From Euborellia annulipes (Eukaryota; Arthropoda; Insecta; Dermaptera; Anisolabididae): a DNA stretch of 64,000 bases. The notes beneath the pieces were generated by a model, which worked only from the letters and a program-made list of their open reading frames with translations, had not been told where the DNA came from and ran no database searches. The DNA lies in NCBI GenBank assembly GCA_023213315.1, contig JAKCPI010025220.1, positions 1-64,000 of the forward strand. The letters are read 5' to 3'. How positions within the stretch are numbered: the stretch's first letter is position 1; each line of letters opens with the position of its first letter. The translations under genes were made by a program, and so were the position numbers. Below, piece after piece: positions 10,548-25,000 of this stretch.

Positions 10548-13500
10548 AAGCCACAAAAGCTTTAATAAATATAAAAGAAAGTTTATTACCTTATAACTTC
10601 GATCATCACTTCGTAAGGTTTGTTCTTTTGTAAGAAAGATATAAAATTTCTAAGTGTTTCCGATTCTGGTGTTTCTAATTCTGGGAGGCTTAGCTGAAAA
10701 AAGAAAATGTAGTGAAAAAAGAATTTTAGTATGTGGTACTCTGAAAGTGAAACATTCTACTTTAGTTATGGTGTGAAATTTCATCTCAGCAAAGTGACCT
10801 GACTGTTTATTGTTCAAGACAGTAAATCATTGTCAGTACAAAAGCCTTGGAAAATAGATTGTTACCCCAATTGAACAACTGCTGTCTTGTCAGTTTTCAA
10901 ATCCATTGCCCATACTGCTTGCTAGATAGCTAAGTGATTAACAAAGTCCTTTTCTGAAAGAAATTTACAAATCTTGCTACGTAGTTCTAGTGGAAAACAT
11001 ACTGAAGCTTATTGAAATGGTAAAGGCAAAAGGCAAGCACACAAAATATTCAAGAGCGTAGCTAGGGAATTTGGCTGGAGGGGGGCCTTTGGACCAGTCA
11101 TCCTCCGAGGCATCATATTGCCTCAATTTTTCTTGAGGGGGGGGCCTTGTTACGCCTATAAAAATATTACTGTTGTAAGAATTTCAATAAATGACTTTTG
11201 AACATAAAAACTATTTTATTTTTTAAATTAAGATTTAAATAATTTTTTATAATATAAATTTTATTATTAGGAGAATTTTTAATTATAGACCACATTTTTG
11301 TATTAACACAACAAAAATGTGGTCTATAATTAAAAATTCTCCTAATAATAATATTTCAAACCACAAAAGCCTTAATAAACACATTATAAATTTTATATTC
11401 AAAGAAAATGTATTTTTTAAAAGTGGAGCGGGCTCAATTCATGTGAAAACGACCGCCAGATATCGGGTCCCATTAAATCTAATTCTATAGTTTTAGTTGT
11501 GAGTAGTTAAGATCTCCTGACGAGGTTTTTCATCTCCTTCAGTCAATCCTGTTCCCATAATAAATGAATTTTTGAAAAGATAATTACCATAGGTTCTGGT
11601 AATTGTTCCGGTGAGCTGGCTGCAAGGGCTGCTTGACACCAATGGCTATCAACTCCTTGACACACGAACATAATTAAATGTTCTCCACAATCCATAACAT
11701 AAGCCCCTCGGGAATCCATTTTCTCAGCGGATAGATGAAGTCTCGGTGGAATTGTCGATGATTGTTCACCATTTAGACCAGGTACTGGATATAGATCGGG
11801 GTATATACTCTGAATGAGAATTGGTAATGGGAGGCTTTTCATTTCACACATGGCAAAAAGACGATCGTCCAATCGGGTACTTGTCCCAGCACGAAAAGCA
11901 GGCTAAAAACAAAAACAATTAACGATCAGTTATTTTGTTTTTTAATTGTATATTTCAAATTACTTAGTTTAAGATTTTGCTTTTGTAAAATAAAAAGTCG
12001 GGGAGTAATTTTTGAATTTGCTTCATAACATCATTTCTCTAACAAGCAGTGCATAGCCTTGATAACACCGATTTGAACGAAATTTTTTTATGTGTAGTAC
12101 TTGATGAAAAACGAATTCTGTTAAAGCGAGAGAACGCGCTTCTCAACGGTTCGTCTAAAAAAAATGTTAAAGATTTTGCTTGCATGCCTTAAGCCGTTAC
12201 TAACAATAACATTTACAAAGGTCGCGATGGCTAGATCGGTAGGGCGCATTCTTTGTAAACAAAAAATCCCGAGTTTGAATCTCGCCTTGTGCAACTATTT
12301 TTACTTTCTCTTATTTTTTTTTTGTTTACCATTACACTCTGCAAATGATTGCCGAGAAAAAATTAATCCCCAATGAAGAGTTAATATCAATAAATGAAGC
12401 TGAAAATATTGTCGTAACATGTTTATTTATTTATTAATATTAAAAAATTATTCTGAAACAAAAAAAAATTACACAAAAAAAATAGTTGCACAAAGCGAGA
12501 TTTTTTGTTTACAAAGAATGCGCCCTACCAATCTAGCCATCGCACCCTTTGTAAATGTTATTGTTAGTAACGGCTTAAGGCCTGCAGGCAAAATCTTTAT
12601 CATTTTTTTTAGACGAACCGTTGAGAAGCGCGTTCTCTCGCTTTAACAGAATTCGTTTTTCATCAAGTACTACACATAAAAAAAATTTCGTTCAAATCGG
12701 TGTTATCAAGGCTATGCACCCCCTGTAAGTTGCATTCTTCCTAAGTAATAAGTAGATATCCTTCAAAGGATTCCCTGATTTTAAAATTAAATCGAGAGAA
12801 GAATGAAACAAAAGACATGTTAATTTTAAAATCAGAAAAAAATGTAATATAGAAGTTTCGAATATTGTTAAAACATAAAAGGAGATTAGAGTAACAAAGC
12901 AAAAGGGTGAAGTCATGTATTCCATGGAAAAACTGCGTTTTGCGCCTAATACGCTGCCTGTGGCAACATTTTTAAAAAATTTCAAAAGTTCAGTATCAGA
13001 ATTTTACCTTTTAATATAAATATACCTTTTGTTTCATTATTTTTTAAATTTGGAGTTGCGAGAATGCAGCCAAGGAGGTTTAAACCAAAAAAGGCCAAAC
13101 TTCCAGTTGAGACGTTTCGGCGAAATTTTATTTTGCCATTTTCAGTCTTTTAAGGAATTTTCATGTTAATTCATATTTACTTCTAATAAATTATTTTTAT
13201 AAAACCGACTTGGCCAAATGACACATGTTTGTTTTCAGTATAAACATGAAAATTCCTTAAACAACTGAAGAGGGCAAAATAAAATTTCTCCGAAACGACT
13301 CAACTGGGAATTGATCGTTCATTGGCTGACACCTCCTTGACTGGATTCTCGCAACTCCAAATTTATCATATCTGCAGCCACCAACTCACCCACAACATTA
13401 TTTTTTGTTTTATTTATTTATTATTATTACATACGGGCAAAGCCCAAAATTTTTACAAAATAAATCAAAATCAAGAGTGCACTCCTCAAGCACCATAAGA

Positions 13501-16500
13501 CTGGCTATGATAAGACGAGATGCTAAATAGAATATTAAAGAGCGATGACACAAAAATATCAAGCCTTGGTCTGTCTTGAGATGCTATTTACCACCCTCTG
13601 TAGTCGATTTAGGCCAGAATGTAGGAGGTAGTTACAAGGATGTTGATCAAAAGAAAATACATTGTGAGATCTATGACTGTAAAGATAAACGTAGAAATTT
13701 GAGCCAACAAAAATGAGCTATTTATAAGATTTTATAAATAAATATATAATCATTACAAATTCTTCTGTTGTAGCAAATTGATGTTGTTCGAACTGAATGG
13801 TATCCCAAGTCTATAAGAAATTGACTTTAAAAATTTTATTTGGCACTCGCTCAAGGTCTCCCCCTGAGTATTTAGATAAGGGAACGAAACTTGAGAGCTA
13901 AACTCGAACCAAAGAACAATAAAGGCGAGATACATTATAGATATCCCAGACGTGGCATAAAATTCATTGGAAAACGAAGATCGAACTTTCACTGTAAGAC
14001 CCTTATTAAATAGAATACTTTCGAATCAGCCCCATTAATTCCATAACGTTGTAATTTAAACAAAGGCAGATCAATATTTACAGAATCGAAAGCTTTTGAA
14101 ACAACCAAGTAAATAACAACTAGCTGTATGCCAGACCCATAGGCAGAAAGAATTGCATGTTGTATATATAGTAAGCAAATTAGATCGCTTAGGGATGAAT
14201 CCATGCTGCTGTATAGTTGGCGCTAATATAAGATAAATAAGACTTTCAAATAATTTTGGAATAACTCATATAATGCTAATGGGGCGATAGTTTTTTCTCA
14301 TTTTTACGGTCCCCGGATTTATGAATGAGCAAAATTTTACTACTCGTATGTTTCCAAACCGAAGGAAAATGAGCCACAGACAGAGTTTGATTAAATCACA
14401 GATAGCGAGGAACAGATAATATAATATTAGGCATTTTTTCAGTAATAAAGAGGGGAGTTAATGCCAGACAACGCTGGACACTCTCCTTATACTTACATGT
14501 TTGAGTAATGCCAGAATATAAAGTGGTAGGAGACAGAGATTAGAAGGAGCTAGAAGACCAGGCGCCGGACCTTGGTTGTATAAAAGTTTATATGCGCTTA
14601 ATACATCAACCGCCACATTAATGAAGGCATCCCGAGCGTCCGTCAGCGAGGATTGTTGGGAACGATCAACAGCTGAAAAGATTTTTTATTATGGTCTATA
14701 AAATATGTGTAGAAAGACACACAAATCATTTGAATCGCTTTTTCATTTAAAAAATTTGCAATTAGAATATTTCAATAAAAGGATATATGAGAAAAAAAAA
14801 ATTAAATTTTTTATAAATGTTATAAAATATTTGAATATCTAAAGCAAGTTGTAGTAGGGGAAGGAAAAAGTGAAAGGTTTTAATTCTAGATAAGCAAAAA
14901 AATTGCGGTGAAAAGTAATTATTTTGGGTAGAGAAAAATGATCAAGCGATGGATTATTATATGACTTTGTGAACAAAGTGTTTAAAAGAAAAAAACTGTA
15001 TAAAGAGATGGATAGACATTTACCCATCTTGGCTAATAAGCCCACGATGCATTGTTGATCAGCGGATAATAAAATATCGCTAAGAATTGATGCTATCGGC
15101 AAACAAAGTGTATGGACTCGAATTCGACGTTCACCTATTCGACAAAAAAATGAAGTTTATAAACAAATCCTTTAATTATCTCTTTTATGATGTATGCTTA
15201 CTGCATCGATCAGAAATTCTGAATATTTATAAATATATATAATAGTATAATAATTACCTTTGCTGGACGTATAGAGCAAAGCTGCTTGGAAACATACATG
15301 ATGTAAATCAGTTAAACTTTCGTCGATTGAGACTTGCATGCCAAAACCAGCATCAGGATTAACATTAGGCAATGAAAGTAAATCCGTGGAGCGTACGAAG
15401 AAATTGCCATGAAATGTATGTATGGTAAGGCCCCTGGAATTATTTGGTAAAACAACAAATAAATTTGTTTCTAATTAAATAAATAAAAAAATAAATAAAT
15501 TGAGAATACCTGCTACATCGAATCCGCATCACAGCTTCAAAACCAATTTTTCGAGATAAATATCGTCGGAAAGCAGATTGGAAACTAGTTTGTTGAGTTA
15601 TATCATGGCTTCGAAATATTGGAAAATGATAAAGACATCCGCCACTAAATCTAGAGATGCCGGCTGAAATTAAAGAGAAAAAACTAATTTTATAATTACT
15701 ATACTTTATAAGTAAATAAAAAAGATTGTAAAATTTACAACTACTGTAACTACGAGGAAATAAAATAAAATAAAACAGGCGGAGTCATATAATGGCTCTT
15801 CAATCAACAATTTATAATAGGAAAAAAATAGAATTTAATGTAATATACTGAAGATGAAAAGAGTTTAAGCCAGAAATGACAGACCCGCGGATCTCATGGC
15901 GCCCAGATATACTGTTTTTGTGGTCTTTATATTTTATTTTATTTTTATAATATAAAAATTCTAAAAATTAAAATATTTTTAATTTTTTTCAAATCATGAC
16001 AAGCAACTTTTTTACATTTCACTTTTTTACTTTTACCTATAAATCAAATACCTGGTATATATATACAAAAATGAGATGGAAATCAGTATAAAAAATATAT
16101 ATATAAAAAATAAAAATTCTTATTTAATAGTCGACGTTTTGGACGCCAGCAGCGACCTTCTTCAGGCCCTTGGCTTTAAGATTATCAATATTGACATTTG
16201 TCAACACCTCTAATCTTTCGGCCACAGGGGGCTTACAAGTTATTAAAAAATATTCAGATATTTTCTTTGTCATTATACTGTATTATGGGTAATTTTATGT
16301 TATAGATAAATATAAACATTTCCCATTTGTAAAAAAACATATAAAGTAAAAGTGCATGATGTCAGGAGCTAAAAAAATTTAATGTTTGAAAAATATTTTA
16401 ATGTTTGTGTTGTATTTTTTTAATATATAATATACCTGTAACATTTAAGGGCCACGGAAAAAGTCTAACTTGACATACATGCTTGCTTTAGGTATTGAAT

Positions 16501-18224
16501 TTCATTCGTCTTGCATTGGGTCTCTACTTATATGATCTAATCTCTAAATATTATCAATATTACTTACAAAGAGTTGCTAGATCTGAATATTGGGCGTTGA
16601 GGAGCCAGAGATCAACAGCAATCTGTTGACCGGAGCATTCTAAAGCGAGTCTCTTATAAAAATCAGTTGCAGGATTCAAATGCGGGGAATCGTGTCCGGC
16701 TCGTTGACTTGGATCTTCTCGAGCAGTCAATGCCCCTGGACCACTATTCGTTAAACAACACTGAAATACTGATACCCTTCCTCCTGTTGATGCCTGGTCA
16801 AAAAATACAAAAATTATTTTAATATAAAATGAAATTTATAATGGGGAGGTTCATGGAATATGATTTTTCCCTTCCCTTCCCTTCTAAATAGATATAAAAG
16901 CAAAGACTTGAGACATATGTCTGGTTAATTTGCATTGAAATTTTGTTCAGGATATGCAAAAACAATAATGGTGGGCCTGTGTGCCGACTCACTTCAAATT
17001 TTACTATTCTTTGAATATTTTACAAAATGCAATTTATAGTTCTATGTAACACTTTAACAAAGTTTAATTTTAATTTCAATGAACCGTTAAAATTTGATTT
17101 TAATTTTAATAAACCCTTGAAACATATAACCTATGTTTTCTTGAATTAGAATCAATATCAAATTTCAGCAAAATATATATATAAACTGTATATTGAATAT
17201 ATTTAATGTTTCAACTAGTGGCCAGGGTAAATAGTTTAAATCTAACTGTGATGTTATATTCATAAGAGGATAGAAAAAAGAGAGATGCAGCTAAAGTTTT
17301 TACTTTATTTATTTAATACACTCAGCTGTCGATCGTCGGTTCGGTGTTTGAACGATCTTCAGACCTGGCGAAAAGTCATTATAAAAGTGTCACAGAGGAT
17401 TTGCCAGCTCTGAAAATGGTTCAAACAGGGAACCAAAACGTCAGCTGTGTGGGTTAAATAAATGAAGAAAAAAATTTTAACTGAGTCTCTTATTTTTTCT
17501 ACCCTTTATGAATTGAATATTTTATGACCAATATATATTTATAACTATATAATAGAAGAATATGATAAAAAAAAAAAGAAAGGAGTCAACAGCAGCCAAA
17601 AATAAACTCTAGGCCTATAATATTGAGAGGATTCTGGCAAAATCTATTATCTTAACACCAGTCGTTGTTTCATTATAATGGGCCTAGAGTTGGTTATTAA
17701 CATGCCTAAGAGCAGTACATCATACCAGGTACGTACAGTGAGCGCCACAATTAAGTCCCACATGGGTTTTCTACTTGTGATTATTTCATTGTTTTGAAAG
17801 TATTATATATTTTTTAATGGAAACTTTCATGGTTCAAACGTAGAAAATTTCCATTAAAGATTTTCATTTTCTTTTATAAAACAATGAAATAATCACAAGT
17901 TAAAAACGCATGGGTGGGACTTAATATTGTCCCTCACTGTACATACAGTACTATATATCTTGACTGTCTAACAATTACTAAATCTGGGAGTTTCATTATG
18001 AATCAACACTCATGATAAGACAATTTCGCTCCAAACGAATTAATATTCGCCAGCGGCTTTATTTTTGACTGCTGCCTTTCTTCCTTCTAATTAAAAATTA
18101 CACCTTATTCGACGAATGGTTTTAGAGAAAAATAAAAAAAATATCCCAATTTTTTGGGGGTTTTTTTAAAAAAAAATTTTTTTTTTTAATTTTAAATTTT
18201 ATAAAAATTATTTTAAATTTATTT

Positions 18225-18256
<32 letters not shown>

Positions 18257-21200
18257 TTTAAAAATAAATAATTTATTAAATTATTTCCCTCCTCCCCCCC
18301 CCCCTCCCCCCTCTGCTGTGGGGTGGGCCCCTTCCTTTTTCCCCCCCCCCCTTTTTTTTTTTCCCAAAGAAAGGAAGGCGCCCCCCCCCCCGCCCTGAAA
18401 AGAGGAAGGAAGAGACAGCCATACAAAGAACTGAAGGACTGCCTGTCCCAGCTCGGGCAGCTCGTGGTCGCCATCCACGTACCCACAAGATGTGGGCCCC
18501 TGAGCAAAATTATTTAACAAATTTACCATTAGTTTATAAGCTGCTTGAAGTGCGGCGCCCAGACAAGAATTTGTATCACCACTATATTCAAACATTTTAG
18601 GTAAAGTCCGTAATAATTCACGCACAAGTTCACGACTCTCTTTTAAATTCACTAAAAGATTATCAGGATACGGCACAAAAACATCTAAAAACCAAATTCT
18701 AATATTATAATAACGTTAGATAAATTAATACAAAAATCTATTTGAAATATTACCTTGGATATCAAGAACTTGCATTTGCTGAGGTTGATTTAATCTCTCA
18801 GCTAAATTATAGAAATGAACTGAAGAAGCATAAGTAAGGAAACCAATTTGTGTACGTGCATCGCCTGGAAGGGAATCCAACTCCGATAAAAGAGTTTCAC
18901 AGACGAGTCCAAGATAACCAGATTCACAAGCAAGTCGAGAGACGTCCAATGCAAAGAGATAAACTGCAGGTTGTGGGGGCCGAAGCTAAACAATAATCAC
19001 AATTTTATTAATTGATAACATCTTTGGAACATTATTACCATGTTGTCATGATCAATCCTTGGCGCCTTCCCCCCCCCACCCCTAAAAAACCCCCCCCATT
19101 ATTTTAATTTATAGGGGTTTAAAAAACCCCATTAAAAAAAGGGGTTTTTTATTTACCAAAAAAAGATAGAAGAGTGAAACAAAAGATTTATTTTGAAAGG
19201 TGTAAAAATCTGATTCAGAAATTTCGAAATTAATTAAAAATGTTGTTAACAGGTTGCCACAGTTATGGGGCAATATGGATCCCCTATATATATAAGGAGT
19301 TCTCTGAAGCCAAGTCCTCGGCATGTATTCCAGAGAACGAGTTCTAAAAGTCAGTACTGCTACAACATCAGATTTTTTCAAAATAAACATCTGATTCATT
19401 CTTCAAACGATCTTTATTTTCTAGTTATGTTAATTTTAAAAGCAGGAACTCTCCTGATGGATATCTTGTTCAAATTTTAAAGACCTCATCATCCATGCTC
19501 GAATTTATTTTATGATATCTATAAGCATACTAACGTAATGTGCGAAAAATATTACCATATATTCAGTTGGAGCAATAAATTCAATAGTAGAAGATCGAAC
19601 TTCGGGTCTTCGTGTTGGATCGCCATACGTCTTACTGACGGGGTCATATTGAAATTCATCAGGAACTAAAAAAAAGAATGTGTTTATAAAAGCTTTCGTG
19701 GTTTGAATTATTATTATTAGGGGAATTTTCAATTATAGACCACATTTTGTATTAATTATTTATTAAAAATATAAATACTCTACAACTCCATTTGAGTCGG
19801 AGCAAATGCACAGTACTTGATAACGGCAGCAGAATAAGCAGTCGAAACGTTGTATATTTTTTATAAATAATTAATACAAAATGCGGTCTATAATTAAAAA
19901 TTTCCCTAATAATGAAAATGAAATATAAAAATTACAAATAATAATAATTGTTATTATTATTTTTATAGAATTGGACCTTTTGGTCAGCAAAAAAATAATA
20001 AAATAATATACTTACGGTCATTGATACGAAAACACAAGTTGCATTTCCATCGTTTATGGTCAACAAAAGAGACAAATGGATTTATATATGTTCGGCAGGC
20101 CCTACAACGAACTATTGTAGCGCATTGAATCACGGGCAATTGCTAAAAATAAATAAAAATTAATTATTAATATTTTAAATAATAACAAATCCATCTTTTT
20201 GTTTTGCAATTTTCTCAATCATTTTACTTTTAAATTCAACTTTTTTCTTAAGAAGTCTCTGAATATAATACTAAATGAGAACATGGAACAATTTTTCTGC
20301 TGCCGCAGCTACCCTCGTCTCACTGTGCTTCAGTGAGGTAACTTATTTAAAAATAAAAGTATTATTTTGAAATTTTATTTTTATTTTATTTGGTCAAACG
20401 TAAATGCATTATATAGTTTTGAAATATTTCATCACCTGGACCTGTTTTTTCAAAAATTATAAGTCCTCAACTCCTAGACTTAGATTTAAAAATTAATAGG
20501 GTCCGACCGAAACAAGATTTTCAGCCGAAACCGTAACCGAAACTTGTATTTCCTATAAAAAATTCATATCATTTTACCTTTTTTTTTTTTTTTTTTTTTT
20601 TGAAATTTTTTCTGCCCCGCAAAAAATTTTTTTCTCCTCCTGTGAAAATCATTTGACCTTTTTTTTTTTTTTTGCATGCGAGTCTCATCCCATCTTTTCA
20701 GACTCAGGTTTCGGCTACTTTTTGGCCGAAACCGAAACTACGGCCGAAACCAGGATTTTTGGCCGAAACCGAATATTCGGTCGGTTCCTAAAAATTAATC
20801 ATGGAACAATTGAAGGAGTCGGCTGCAGACAGTGCTAACCCACAATTTTGAAATCTCGACTTTTCAGCACCATCAATTGTGCAAAGGTCTGTAGGCCTAC
20901 TAGTTGCCCAATTTGTTTCTCAGCCATTAGAGTGCACTAAACAGTAGAATAGAAAAAAAAAAAAAAACTTGCTATTGGTGATTTGTTTGTTTCCAAAGTT
21001 TAAAATTGAAATATCTCAGAACTATATATTTGTAGGTTTACCAACCATGTGTTTTCTACTTGTGATTATTTCATTGTTTTTATAAAAGAAAATGAAAATC
21101 TTTAATGGAAATTTTCTACGTTTGAACCATGAAAGTTTCCATTAAAAAATATATAATTTTTTTTAAAAACAATGAAATAATCACAAGTAGAAAACGCATG

Positions 21201-21975
21201 GGTGGGACTTAATATTGTCCCTCAGTGTACCATGATCTCTTATAATTAAAAACAGTGTAAATTTTAGCTTCATAGAATTGTTGAGATTTCGAAATAAAGT
21301 TTGAAGACAGTAAAGTTCTATCTTTCCCTATGAAATACCAAAGCTAATTAAATGGAAATAATAAAATATGAGCAGATCAGGGGGGGGGGGCTAGTGATTG
21401 ATAAAAATAAATAATCGAGTGATCTTTCAAAAAGAAAGGGTCGAAGTCCTTTCGGTTAAGCAACCATTAGATAGTTTTATTTTCATTTTGTGCTATTATA
21501 AACAATTTTTAATATAAAATTTATATTTAGAACGTTTTTATTATTCTAATCATGGCTGAACAAATCCAAGAGCGGAAAATAAAAATAAACGCTTCGGAGG
21601 CGAAAAAACAAATAGCGTAATTATAATTTATTTTGCGCTTAAAAATACAATCTCGTTGATTTATATGCAAACATCGACCAATGCAATTAGAATATATGTT
21701 TAAAAAAAAAAGAATGTTTGTAAATATATAATTATATAATTCAAATGACTTAACAAAAAACGAATTGTCTATCTGATTAAAATTTACTTTATGAAGATAA
21801 ATATTCAGCGATGACGAAAATAGCTAGGAGAAATGACTAGATTTGTTTTTATATATTTAAAATTTGAGTGAGACGTTTTAAAGATGCGGGGGTAAAAAAT
21901 AGCTTGTAGTGAATGTAAAATAAAATATTTTTATTAGGAAGAGAAAACAAATTATCTAGAGGGGGGGGGGGGGTC

Positions 21976-22007
<32 letters not shown>

Positions 22008-25000
22008 CATTGTATGGTTTTATGAAACCACGATGCAAGTGAAACTTTTTTCGGATCGTTTATTTAGTTATTTATTTGAATCATTTTAAATTATTTTAAA
22101 AATTATATTTTATCAATTTAAAAATTGAAAAATTAAATCTCACAATTATTTTTTTATAATTCGTCATATATATTAAATTTCAACTTTCCTATTTTTGACG
22201 TCATGGCTTGTGACGTCATAACTTGTAGCGTCACGACCTTGACGTCACGGCTTGTAACGCGACATGCTGATAGAGAAACGAAAAAATTTGAGTCGATCAA
22301 AATAAAGTTTCACTTAAAAAAAAAAAAAGCTTAAGGCTGAGGCCCGGAAAACAATGATATGCAGATTGAAGATTTTAGGGCACCTCAATTTCTATGACTC
22401 TTTGAGAGACCATCTCCGTAAAATTCAAAACGGTTAAATATGAATAACGTATAATTGTGATGATAAAAAAAAAAAATGATAATAATAATGAGGATGTATT
22501 GAATGCGAGTTGACTCGGTCAGTTGTGCTGCATGGTTATGTACAATATGTAATGTATATGAAGGTGTATGTGTATGTTAAGAAAAGTTAATTTTTAAACC
22601 GAAAAATTTAAATAGTAAAATGTATACAGTCATGTGAGAAAAATTGATAACATTTAATGTAATCTCTTGCGGCTCATAAAGAGAACATGAAGTTCTCAGG
22701 GCCTTGAATAAATTTTCTTTATTCATCTTATAGGGGAGAATCTTTAATTTAATTTAAGGCGCAGAGCAGGGCAGTTATGTGCTACATGTGACATGGCACA
22801 AAAAGAAACTATGTGGCACGTGCTACTTTGCCCTCGGTTTTATTTTAAACCGTTCAATATTGCCTTCGCAAAACTGTTGTATGGGCAACTGAGTTACACG
22901 GCTTTTTTTCGTCCTATTCCATCCCGTCCTGCTCACAGCCCAATGTGTGATTTTACTTTTTCAAATCAAATTTCGTATTCCTCCTAATTAAGCTATTTAC
23001 TATTTTAGTATTTTATATACTGCGTCAAATTTATTTTGATACGGATGATAGTTGGGTGCTTTTCAATGCTATAAATCATTATTTCCATCATCATAATCTT
23101 ATCAAAGAAATTACTTCAATTGAATAAATGGCTTAAAATTAAGAGAAGAAGGATTTTAATGAGATAGTGACGTAATCATTTACACACACAAACAAGTTTC
23201 AATGAAAAGGTGACTGAAGTCAATCTGTGACGTAGATGGTAGTTAAAATTTCCACTTTTTTATCAACGGCATAACACACAATGGCATATTAAATTCTTCA
23301 CCCCCCCCCTGCTTTAATGAAAATACTTCCCCAGGTCACGTTCAATTGGAATTTTATCTATTTCTAGCTTGGATTCATTTTCAATTAAAATTTCTTCCTC
23401 TAAGACGTTGTATTGATGTAAATAAAACGGATAGTGAGTCAAAAGGAGAGACTATTTATAATAAATAAAATTTGTTCTTTTTAATTTTCATTGAGTATAT
23501 ACAGTGAATGATTATCTAATTAAACTTTTTAATCAAGTCGTCTCTTCGTTCATCTCAGATAAGATTTAGATGTTTCGAATAATAATGATATATTAGCAAT
23601 GATAAGACAATTTTGAATTAATATAGGCGCAAAAAATTTATTTTAGTATTAGGAGAATTTTTAATTATAGACCACATTTTTGTATTAAATATTTATTAAA
23701 AATATATAAATACTCAAGTGAACTGAAGTGTTGTATTATTACTTACTAGAAGATAAATAGATGTAGTGTCTGACTACTTACATATTTACCTTATTTGTTT
23801 TTGTTTTTTTTTAACTTTTTGGCCAATGATGTCAACTTAAGGGCCAGGAAAATGAAGATTAAAAAAAACAAAACAAATGTAAATATAAACCAAGGTAAGA
23901 ATGTAAATACTTAAGACAAGACTTATTTGGGATAAGTGTTGGGTGATTGTGATTACGATGTCCTAAGAGGTGAGATGGAGTCGAATTAATGTGCGTATAC
24001 AAAACCCAGGGCTTTCCATTTTTTTTTTGTTTCGGTTAAGAGTAAAAAAAATAATCGATTCATTTCTAAATTGATTCCGCCAAAATGGATTTTTCCGGTT
24101 TTTGTCTTAGGTCCGAGGATGATGAATTATTAACGATAACGAATTGGGAATTCGGAAAAAACTCTCTCGGTCCAGGTCTAACTTTAAATCTGTTAGACCC
24201 GGCGCATTCAGAAACGGATCTACTGTCGCCGACAAAATAATCGTTCCTAAACGCGTCTGACCTTATATTCTAATTGAAATGAGAAAATACTCTTTGTATT
24301 TTTTTAATTTGTAAATTTTACATTTTTTGGAAGATAAATAAATATGTGTAATATATAGGGTCCGACCGAAACAAGATTTTCAACCGAAACCGAATATTCG
24401 GCCTCAACCTTAGTTTCGGCCGAAACCGTAACCGAAACCGAAACTTGTATTTCCTATAAAAAAATTTATATTTTTTTTCTTTGGGAAAATCATTTTACCT
24501 TTTTTTTAGGGAGACAAAAATTTTTTCTCCTTCAAGTGCAAATCATTTGACCTTTTTTTTTTAAGACTCAAGTTTCGGCTACTTTTTGGCCGAAACCAGA
24601 TTTTTGGCCGAAACTAGCCTAGGCCGAAACCGAATATTCGGTCGGTTCCTAGTAATATACCAAATTAAATTTCTATTTTAATAGTCAACGATAAAATTTA
24701 AAAAAATCAAATAATTTAAATAAATATTTGCTAATAACTATTAAGGAACAAGCCGAGATTGCAGAGAGAGAGAAAACTGGCATGTGAGAGGGGGGGGGGG
24801 GGGGGTGGAATTGATGAAATGCATTCCTTAGGCTGGATAATTCGTGGTTGCTATATCCCCTATTTGAATTTGACAGAAATGGTTTAATTAATGGATTAAA
24901 TAAAATTACTTCCTTTGGGGGAAACTGTTCGGAAAACAAGTAATTTTATTTAATAACAATATATGTGAACGCTTTAACTCTCAAACTACTAATGGATATT

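Larger units (their letters stand above)
11903..14496. other. SEC24 intron 14: repeats only
   Basis: A 2.6-kb intron holding a foldback pair of tRNA-derived SINEs (12050-12718), a repeat family X copy (about 12780-13025), an inverted-repeat element (13061-13370) and a decayed LINE reverse transcriptase (about 13400-14420). Nothing host-coding was recognised. Confidence 0.7.
16794..18526. other. SEC24 intron 9: inverted-repeat elements, a Tc1-type MITE and a low-complexity island
   Basis: Contains an inverted pair at about 17281-17490 (GATGCAGCTAA end, CAGCTGACGTTTTGG-like core), a second inverted pair of CAGCAGCCAAAAATAAA at about 17590 and 18060 that encloses a Tc1/mariner-type MITE (17736-17939), and a homopolymer-rich island (18130-18510). 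No host exon was found. Confidence 0.6.

Noticed and set aside
12222..12295. Possible genuine tRNA gene
   Set aside because: A and B boxes are present but imperfect and the acceptor and anticodon stems do not pair. It is part of a longer repeated arm, so a SINE head is more likely.
13753..14204. Two open frames considered as a host gene
   Set aside because: The SKAFDSVN and FKLQRYG blocks show that they are fragments of a dead LINE reverse transcriptase.
18229..18676. Overlapping open frames reading into Gly/Pro runs
   Set aside because: They start in SEC24 exon 9 and read through its splice donor into homopolymer DNA.
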